From Flavobacterium sp. ASV13 (GTDB lineage Bacteria > Bacteroidota > Bacteroidia > Flavobacteriales > Flavobacteriaceae), in the NCBI RefSeq assembly GCF_000745775.1, contig NZ_JQJY01000001.1:558001-622000 (forward strand): DNA of 64,000 nt. Reading direction: 5' to 3'. Below the pieces are notes generated by a model. It ran no database searches. It was not told the origin of the DNA and was given only the letters and a program-made list of their open reading frames with translations. The translations under genes were made by a program, and so were the position numbers. Below, piece after piece: positions 58,810 through 64,000 of this stretch; position 1 is the stretch's first letter, and each line of letters starts with the position of its first letter.

Positions 58810-59805
58810 ATGACCTATATCCCAGATTCAAACCGTTATCAAAAAATGCAATACCGTCGTTGCGGAAACAGCGGATTACTTTTGCCAGCTCTTTCGCTAG
58901 GATTGTGGCACAACTTTGGCGGAATTGACGACGTTGATAATGCACGCGAAATTCTGCATACTGCTTTTAATAATGGTATCACACACTTTGACCTTGCCAA
59001 TAATTATGGTCCGCCGGCGGGTTCTGCGGAAAGTACTTTTGGCGAAATATTCAAACAAGATTTCAAAGAATATCGAGATGAACTTTTGATCTCAACAAAA
59101 GCCGGATGGCCAATGTGGGATGGGCCTTACGGTGATTTTGGTTCAAAAAAACATTTAGTAGCAAGTTTAGATCAAAGTTTAAAACGAATGGGACTTGACT
59201 ATGTTGATATTTTTTATCATCACAGGCCAGATCCAAATACACCAATGGAAGAAACGATGGCAGCTCTGGATTTGATTGTTCGCCAAGGAAAAGCTTTATA
59301 CGTTGGAGTTTCGAGTTATAGTCCGGCTGAAACCGAAAAAGCTTATGCTATATTGAAGAATTTAGGAACGCCTTGTGTAATTCATCAACCGAAATATTCT
59401 ATGTTTGAGCGTTCTGTTGAAGATGGACTTTTGGATGTTTTAGAAATAAACGGAATTGGCGGAATCGCTTTTTCTCCTCTTGCACAAGGACTTTTGACCA
59501 ATAAATATTTAAACGGAATTCCGGAAAATTCAAGAGCTAATGCAAATCGCGGGAATGGTGCAATGGAAAAAGATGCCATTACCGAAGAAAATATTGCCAA
59601 AGTTCGTCGATTAAATAAAATGGCAGAAGAACGTGGTCAGAGTTTAGCACAAATGGCATTGGCGTGGGTTTTGAAAGACAAACGAATCTCGTCGGTAATT
59701 ATTGGCGCAAGCAAACCAGAACAAGTAATGGATTCTTTAGGCTGTCTTCAAAATACTTCATTTTCAGAATATGAACTGCAGACTATCGATCAGATTTTAA
59801 GCTAA
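58810..59805 (+). CDS. yghZ: Aldo/keto reductase of the YghZ (Kv-beta) type
   Basis: 331 residues. Aldo-keto reductase catalytic tetrad: Asp in 'FDLANNYG', Tyr in the same motif, Lys in 'ISTKAGWPMWDGPYGDFGSKKHL', and His in 'YYHHRPDPNTPMEET'-like 'IFYHHRPDPN'. 'GVSSYSPAETEKA' and 'GIAFSPLAQGLLTNKYL' match YghZ. It reduces L-glyceraldehyde 3-phosphate, methylglyoxal and other aldehydes with NADPH. The (TTCATAA)8 array is directly upstream. Confidence 0.92.
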   Translation: MTYIPDSNRYQKMQYRRCGNSGLLLPALSLGLWHNFGGIDDVDNAREILHTAFNNGITHFDLANNYGPPAGSAESTFGEIFKQDFKEYRDELLISTKAGWPMWDGPYGDFGSKKHLVASLDQSLKRMGLDYVDIFYHHRPDPNTPMEETMAALDLIVRQGKALYVGVSSYSPAETEKAYAILKNLGTPCVIHQPKYSMFERSVEDGLLDVLEINGIGGIAFSPLAQGLLTNKYLNGIPENSRANANRGNGAMEKDAITEENIAKVRRLNKMAEERGQSLAQMALAWVLKDKRISSVIIGASKPEQVMDSLGCLQNTSFSEYELQTIDQILS

Positions 59806-59828
59806 TATCTAAACCAAAAACCTCAATT

Positions 59829-61292
59829 ATGACTATTAATACAAACAAAACATGCCTGACCATCATGTTATCCGGATTTTTATCTGTTGGTTTACTGGCA
59901 CAACAAAAAGCTAGCAAAACAACAGACTATAAAAGCGTTACCGTTTATGTAACAGCTAAAAATACGGACAAAAAACTAAGCAAAACCGAAACGCTTTCTT
60001 TTTCTGCAAAACCACAAACAACAGAAAAAGAAATTGCGGTTTTTGTTGATCCAGCCAAAACCTATCAAACCATGTTAGGAATTGGAGGCGCATTAACTGA
60101 TGCTTCTGCAGAAGTTTTTTATCAGCTTCCAAAAGACAAACAACAGGAAATCCTGACGGCTTATTATGATACGGACAAAGGAATTGGATATACTTTAGCA
60201 CGTACAAACATGCAAAGTTGTGATTTTTCGAGCGATATTTACAGTTATATTCAGGAAGGCGATAAAGACTTAAAAACTTTTGATATAAGCCATGACAGAA
60301 AATATAGAATTCCGTTTATTAAAGAAGTAATTGCAAAAGCTGGAGGTAAAATTACTTTGTACGCTTCGCCGTGGAGTCCACCGGCTTGGATGAAAACCAA
60401 TAATAATGTTTTGCAGGGCGGCACTTTAAAACCAGAATACCACCAAAGCTGGGCTAATTTTTTCGTTAAATTCATCAAAGAATATGAAAAAGAAGGCATT
60501 CCGATTTGGGGTTATACGGTTCAAAATGAGCCAATGGCGGTTCAACGTTGGGAATCCTGTATTTTCACTGCTGAAGAAGAACGTGATTTTATCAAAAACT
60601 ATCTTGGACCAACGATGCAAAAAGCCGGACTTTCAAAAAAGAAACTGATTATGTGGGATCACAATCGTGATTTAATGTATCAGCGTGTGAGTACGGTTTT
60701 GGAAGATAAAGATGCTGCCAAATATGTTTGGGGCGTTGGTTATCACTGGTACGAAGACTGGATGAAAAACGGAATGAATTTCGAAGCTGAACGTAGAGTT
60801 GCCGAAGCTTTTCCAGATAAACCATTAATTTTAACAGAAGGCTGTGCCGCCGATTTTGATCAAAAATTATTAACCGACTGGAGTTACGGCGAGAAATACG
60901 GCATGTCAATGATCAACGATTTCAATATCGGAACTGTTGCCTGGACAGACTGGAATGTTTTATTGGACGAAAAAGGCGGGCCAAACCACGTTCAGAATTT
61001 CTGCATGTCCCCTATTCACGCCGATTTGAAAACAGGAAATTTAATTTATACCAACGGCTATTATTATTTAGGACATTTCTCTAAATTTATTCGCCCGGGT
61101 GCAAAACGTATTGCTTGTAATTCAAGCAGTAATAAACTTTTATCTACGGCTTTTGTCAATGAAAACAATAAGCTGGAAGTTGTGGTAATGAATTCAGGAG
61201 AAACGGATGTTGATTATTTTCTTTGGATAAAAGGAAAAGCGGCGAAAGTAACGAGTGCTGCACATTCAATTGCTACTTTGGAAGTTCAATAA
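59829..61292 (+). CDS. GH30-family glycoside hydrolase, secreted
   Basis: 487 residues. The signal peptide is about 1-24. Catalytic acid/base Glu234 is in 'YTVQNEPMAVQRW'. The nucleophile is Glu337 in 'LILTEGCAADFDQ'. 'GIGGALTDASAEVFYQL' and 'SPWSPPAWMKTN' are GH30 landmarks. A C-terminal beta-sandwich starts near 420. The closest subfamilies act on beta-1,6-glucan or glucosylceramide. It begins 23 bp after the reductase and is followed by a carbohydrate-binding protein gene. Confidence 0.93.
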   Translation: MTINTNKTCLTIMLSGFLSVGLLAQQKASKTTDYKSVTVYVTAKNTDKKLSKTETLSFSAKPQTTEKEIAVFVDPAKTYQTMLGIGGALTDASAEVFYQLPKDKQQEILTAYYDTDKGIGYTLARTNMQSCDFSSDIYSYIQEGDKDLKTFDISHDRKYRIPFIKEVIAKAGGKITLYASPWSPPAWMKTNNNVLQGGTLKPEYHQSWANFFVKFIKEYEKEGIPIWGYTVQNEPMAVQRWESCIFTAEEERDFIKNYLGPTMQKAGLSKKKLIMWDHNRDLMYQRVSTVLEDKDAAKYVWGVGYHWYEDWMKNGMNFEAERRVAEAFPDKPLILTEGCAADFDQKLLTDWSYGEKYGMSMINDFNIGTVAWTDWNVLLDEKGGPNHVQNFCMSPIHADLKTGNLIYTNGYYYLGHFSKFIRPGAKRIACNSSSNKLLSTAFVNENNKLEVVVMNSGETDVDYFLWIKGKAAKVTSAAHSIATLEVQ

Positions 61293-61307
61293 TTTAAACA
61301 CAATTCT

Positions 61308-61943
61308 ATGAAAGCATTTTTAATACTGAATATCGTTTTATTGAATTGTTTTGTTTGTATGTCACAAACATCAAAAGCTTTTAAACCGCAACAGATTCCA
61401 GGTAAAATTGAATGCGAATTGTACGATCAAGGTGGCGAAGGAATTGCATATCACGATACTGATGCCATAAATAATGGAAGCGGAAAACTAAATCCAATAA
61501 ACGGGAATCCGCTGAATGAATTTCGAATAAAGGAAGGCGTAGACATTTCGTATTCGAAAGCAGATGATATTGATAATAATCCGTATAATAAAGTGGAAAG
61601 AAGTATTGGACAGCTTTATGTAGGCTGGACTGTGCCTTCAGAATGGATTAATTATACTGTTGAAGTTAAAAAATCCGGAACTTATACAATTGGTTTGCTG
61701 TATACGGCAAATGGAGATGGCGAAATCAGTATCAAGGTTGATGGAAAAGATGCGACAGGAAAAATGAAAATTACCTCAACACATGATGACAAAGACCCAA
61801 TCGACTGGAGACAATGGCATCATTGGAATAGTTCAGATTCCATTGGAACAATTAAATTGAAGAAAGGCAAACAAACACTCCGACTTCATATTGTTTCAAA
61901 TGGCAATATGAATTTTGATTATCTGACTTTTACTGCCCAATAA
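61308..61943 (+). CDS. Secreted CBM6-type carbohydrate-binding protein
   Basis: 211 residues. The signal peptide (about 1-20, 'CMSQ') is followed by a single CBM6-like beta-sandwich: 'IPGKIECELYDQGGEGIAYHDTD', 'LYVGWTVPSEWINYTVEV' and 'LRLHIVSNGNMNFDYLTF', the CBM6 first and last strands. No enzymatic domain, so it would bind glycans for the GH30 enzyme 15 bp upstream or tether it. It ends at a strong terminator. Confidence 0.88.
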   Translation: MKAFLILNIVLLNCFVCMSQTSKAFKPQQIPGKIECELYDQGGEGIAYHDTDAINNGSGKLNPINGNPLNEFRIKEGVDISYSKADDIDNNPYNKVERSIGQLYVGWTVPSEWINYTVEVKKSGTYTIGLLYTANGDGEISIKVDGKDATGKMKITSTHDDKDPIDWRQWHHWNSSDSIGTIKLKKGKQTLRLHIVSNGNMNFDYLTFTAQ

Positions 61944-61957
61944 TTTATAATGCCCCC

Positions 61958-61995
61958 AAAAGCTCCCATTTGTAACCTGAATGGGAGCTTTTTCA
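61958..61995 (+). terminator. Terminator of the GH30/CBM6 unit
   Basis: Stem AAAGCTCCCATT/AATGGGAGCTTT followed by TTTT, just after the CBM6 stop. Confidence 0.88.
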
Positions 61996-62053
61996 TTAAA
62001 AAAAACTCTTTTTCAGCCTTTTAACTAAATAAATCAAAAAATTATCAAATAAT

Positions 62054-62069
62054 TATACCGATTGGTATA
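62054..62069. promoter_or_regulatory. TetR operator 1 overlapping the TetR promoter
   Basis: TATACCGATTGGTATA, palindrome with one central mismatch. It overlaps the -7 box TATATTTG (62068-62075), so bound repressor would block transcription of its own gene. Confidence 0.8.
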
Positions 62070-62097
62070 TATTTGCAATGTCAAAATGATTTTTATC

Positions 62098-62688
62098 ATG
62101 AGTAAAGCAGAAAGAACCAAACAATTTATCATAGAACAAACTGCGCCAATCTTCAATATGAAAGGCTACAGCGGAACTTCGATGAGTGATATTACGGAAG
62201 CAACCGGACTTACGAAAGGTAGTATTTACGGGAATTTCGAAAATAAAGATGAAGTTGCCATTGCTGCTTTTAAATTCAATGTAAAAAAACTTCAGGATGC
62301 TTTTTCGCGAGAAATAGATCAACAGGCTACTTTTAAAGGCAAATTATTAGTTTACCCAAAACTTTACTCCGAATATGCAAATTTGAAAGTAACAAAAGGC
62401 GGTTGTCCAATTTTAAATACCGCAACCGAATCTGATGATACACATCCTATTTTGAAGAAATATGCCGAGAGAACGCTCAAATATTGGAAAGAAAAAATAA
62501 TGTATTTTATCGATCAGGGAATTTTGGCAGGTGAATTTAAAGCCGATTCAATTGATACAGAGAAGACTGCACTAACCATAATCGCTTTAATTGAAGGCGC
62601 AATCATGATCAGCAAATTGACTAACAATCTAGATAATTTGTCAAGTATTATGACTTCGGTTTACAAAATAATAGACGATTTAGAATAA
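62098..62688 (+). CDS. TetR-family regulator, autoregulated
   Basis: 196 residues from the ATG at 62098 (MSKAERTKQFII); the in-frame extension upstream would include the operator. The HTH is 'GYSGTSMSDITEATGLTKGSIYGNFENKDEVA', typical TetR_N. The C-terminal ligand domain ends with helices 'ALTIIALIEGAIMISKLTNN'. Three copies of the same operator precede this gene, the thioesterase region and the MFS permease, so all three belong to one small regulon. Confidence 0.93.
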   Translation: MSKAERTKQFIIEQTAPIFNMKGYSGTSMSDITEATGLTKGSIYGNFENKDEVAIAAFKFNVKKLQDAFSREIDQQATFKGKLLVYPKLYSEYANLKVTKGGCPILNTATESDDTHPILKKYAERTLKYWKEKIMYFIDQGILAGEFKADSIDTEKTALTIIALIEGAIMISKLTNNLDNLSSIMTSVYKIIDDLE

Positions 62689-62715
62689 AGCAATTTCAGA
62701 AAGTTGCTTTTTTTA
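62687..62715 (+). terminator. Terminator of the TetR gene
   Basis: Stem AAAGCAA/TTGCTTT with a 10-base loop and a T-run, overlapping the TetR stop codon. Confidence 0.7.
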
Positions 62716-62726
62716 GCAAACAAAAT

Positions 62727-62740
62727 ATACCAATCGGTAT
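62727..62740. promoter_or_regulatory. TetR operator 2
   Basis: ATACCAATCGGTAT, the reverse-strand form of operator 1, between the TetR gene and the thioesterase gene. Confidence 0.78.
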
Positions 62741-62746
62741 TATTTA

Positions 62747-62774
62747 ATTATAAATTGTTAATTATGAATTATAA
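62747..62774. repeat. Heptamer array between TetR and thioesterase genes
   Basis: Four in-phase 7-mers: ATTATAA, ATTGTTA, ATTATGA, ATTATAA. Confidence 0.75.
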
Positions 62775-62782
62775 ATGTAATT

Positions 62783-62807
62783 GTCAGGCTGAGCGAAGTC
62801 GAAGCCT
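62783..62807. repeat. Short dispersed repeat GTCAGGCTGAGCGAAGTCGA
   Basis: A GC-rich motif with GGCTGAGCGAAGTCGAAGCC arms (imperfect inverted repeat). I recall this sequence as a common interspersed motif in bacterial genomes; not checked here. The CTTCGGTCGAAATGA pattern at 54730 is a relative. Confidence 0.6.
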
Positions 62808-62848
62808 CTTATAAACCTGAAACTTTAAACCTTAAAAATAAACATCAA

Positions 62849-63295
62849 ATGCAAAAAACAAGACTACAAGTACTTCAAGATCATTTAAACAGAGAATTCA
62901 CAGCTTCGCCCTCACCTTTTATGCTTTGGATGAAACCAATCGTTTTAGTAGCAGAACATGGTACTGTCACTTTTAAATATGTCGTAAGAGAAGAAATGTC
63001 AAATCCGATTAAATCTCTGCATGGAGGTGTTACAGCAGCAATTGCAGACGATTGTATTGGAGCTACTTTATTTTCTTTAGATGAAGAACATTTTTACACT
63101 ACAATCAACCTCAACATTGATTATTTTGCTCCGGCGCATGTTGGCGATACGATTTTGGCAAAAACCGCTATCATCAAAAAAGGAAAACAATTTGTAAACG
63201 CACAATGCGAAATCTGGAACGAAGCTGAAACCCGACTAATTGCCAGAGCTTATTCGAATCTATTCAAAACCAATGTAATTAAAAAAGTGCTTTAA
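62849..63295 (+). CDS. PaaI-type hotdog thioesterase
   Basis: 148 residues. The hotdog signature 'HGGVTAAIADDCIGATLFS' contains the catalytic Asp/Gly region. 'YTTINLNIDYFAPAHVGDTILAKT' continues the fold. Such proteins hydrolyse acyl-CoA. It lies between two TetR operators and just before the efflux permease, so it is part of the TetR-controlled unit. Its substrate may be the inducer or a related acyl compound; this is a guess. Confidence 0.88.
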   Translation: MQKTRLQVLQDHLNREFTASPSPFMLWMKPIVLVAEHGTVTFKYVVREEMSNPIKSLHGGVTAAIADDCIGATLFSLDEEHFYTTINLNIDYFAPAHVGDTILAKTAIIKKGKQFVNAQCEIWNEAETRLIARAYSNLFKTNVIKKVL

Positions 63296-63323
63296 TTTTC
63301 AAAGCCTTTTTTTTAATCAAAAA

Positions 63324-63339
63324 TATACCAATTGGTATA
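63324..63339. promoter_or_regulatory. TetR operator 3, perfect palindrome
   Basis: TATACCAATTGGTATA, a 16-bp exact palindrome, 11 bp before the MFS ATG. It is the best match to the consensus of the three. Confidence 0.85.
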
Positions 63340-63349
63340 AAAAATAATT

Positions 63350-64000
63350 ATGACACCATTACAACGAAAACTTCTGATTTTAACCGTAATCCTCGCCGCG
63401 ATTATGGAACTTATTGATATTTCAATTGTCAATGTTGCGCTTTCGCACATGAGTGGCAATTTGGGCGCGACTTTAGAAGATACTTCTTGGGTCATTACTG
63501 CTTATGCCATTGCCAATGTAATCATCATTCCGATTACGAGTTTTTTAAGTGCCAATCTCGGGCGTAGAAATTATTATATTGGCTCGGTTATTCTGTTTAC
63601 TTTCTGTTCTTTTATGTGCGGGCATTCATCGAATATCTGGATGCTTGTCTTTTTCAGATTCTTTCAGGGAATTGGTGGAGGTGCTTTATTATCCATATCT
63701 CAAGTAGTGGTATTTGAGCTTTTTCCGAAAGACAAACAATCAACAGCCGGCGCTTTATTTGGAGCAGGAATTTTCATCGGACCAACGATTGGGCCAACAC
63801 TTGGCGGTTATATTACTGAAAACTACGATTGGCCCTGGATTTTCCTGATCAATATTCCAATCGGGATTTTGGTTACAATTTCTTGTCTTTTTCTGCTGAA
63901 AGAACCGCCCGTAAAACCAGAAATCACCAAAGTCGACTGGATCGGAATTGCTTTATTGGCAATTGGAGTCGGTGCTCTTCAAACTGTTTTGGAACGCGGC
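63350..64000 (+). CDS. MFS drug efflux permease (DHA2/EmrB-like), 3' end beyond window
   Basis: The visible 217 residues start MTPLQRKLLILTVILAAIMELIDISIVNVAL with the classic DHA2 'D.SIVNVAL' motif in helix 1. 'SWVITAYAIANVIIIPITSFL', 'GRRNYYIGSVILFTF' and 'GAGIFIGPTIGPTLGG' (motif C, antiporter) follow. The predicted protein would have 14 helices. It is controlled by operator 3 just upstream and resembles inducible drug exporters. The gene runs off the right edge. Confidence 0.93.
   Translation, partial: MTPLQRKLLILTVILAAIMELIDISIVNVALSHMSGNLGATLEDTSWVITAYAIANVIIIPITSFLSANLGRRNYYIGSVILFTFCSFMCGHSSNIWMLVFFRFFQGIGGGALLSISQVVVFELFPKDKQSTAGALFGAGIFIGPTIGPTLGGYITENYDWPWIFLINIPIGILVTISCLFLLKEPPVKPEITKVDWIGIALLAIGVGALQTVLERG

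Overview
The window is AT-rich chromosomal DNA from a member of the Bacteroidota, most likely Flavobacterium. The evidence is the Bacteroidota promoter pattern (TTG, 17-23 nt, TAnnTTTG) with almost no Shine-Dalgarno sequences, lipoproteins of the SCNN/NCTN type, a type VI (subtype iii) VgrG, GH30 and CBM6 sugar enzymes, and protein sequences that read as flavobacterial throughout. No rRNA, tRNA, CRISPR array or complete insertion sequence was seen. The genus is inferred, not tested by a search.

Layout. 0-9 kb: a two-component/TPR cluster, then an ABC-HlyD-TolC export operon with a catalytically odd ATPase. 9-15.5 kb: a probable lipoprotein toxin with candidate immunity genes, beside a divergent TPR-histidine kinase/LuxR response-regulator pair. 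15.5-23.5 kb: membrane transport genes, including an EmrAB-TolC type operon, an ion channel and a ZIP transporter. 23.5-27.5 kb: a DcaP-like porin, an aspartase with a signal peptide, and a type II asparaginase. 28-34.6 kb: a sulfur/methionine region with a SAM-I riboswitch, a short ORF, a TlpA-like protein, a class V PLP enzyme, a Met/Cys-rich leader peptide with a hairpin, and metNIQ. 34.8-49 kb: a redox and detoxification neighbourhood (nitronate monooxygenase, NTF2-like, two SDRs, tautomerase, YceI, Crp-type regulator, DoxX, ABC-F, LytTR pair, DUF1223, Ohr, two epoxide-hydrolase-like enzymes, cupin). 49-53 kb: an orphan VgrG with a DUF3289-type effector and lipoprotein immunity gene. 53-64 kb: OsmC, a hydrolase, OxyR, MarR/GNAT, HxlR, a second Crp-type regulator, GlcG-like, YghZ-like reductase, GH30 plus CBM6, and a TetR/thioesterase/MFS unit with three matching operators.

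How the parts work together. Three promoters (DoxX at 39.0 kb and the two hydrolases at 45.9 and 48.0 kb) share a direct-repeat operator with exact 21-bp phasing, placed exactly 33 bp from a -7 box. This points to one unlinked or neighbouring activator. The TetR unit at 62-64 kb is an autoregulated efflux switch. The asparagine-aspartate module appears to act outside the cytoplasm. The methionine region seems to be controlled by two separate RNA-level systems.

Intergenic DNA is unusually repetitive. Arrays built on a 7-bp period occur in at least eight gaps. Three copies of an AACCGCAAAG-bounded inverted repeat and several long imperfect palindromes are also present. All functions are inferred from motifs and memory of families; no database search was run.
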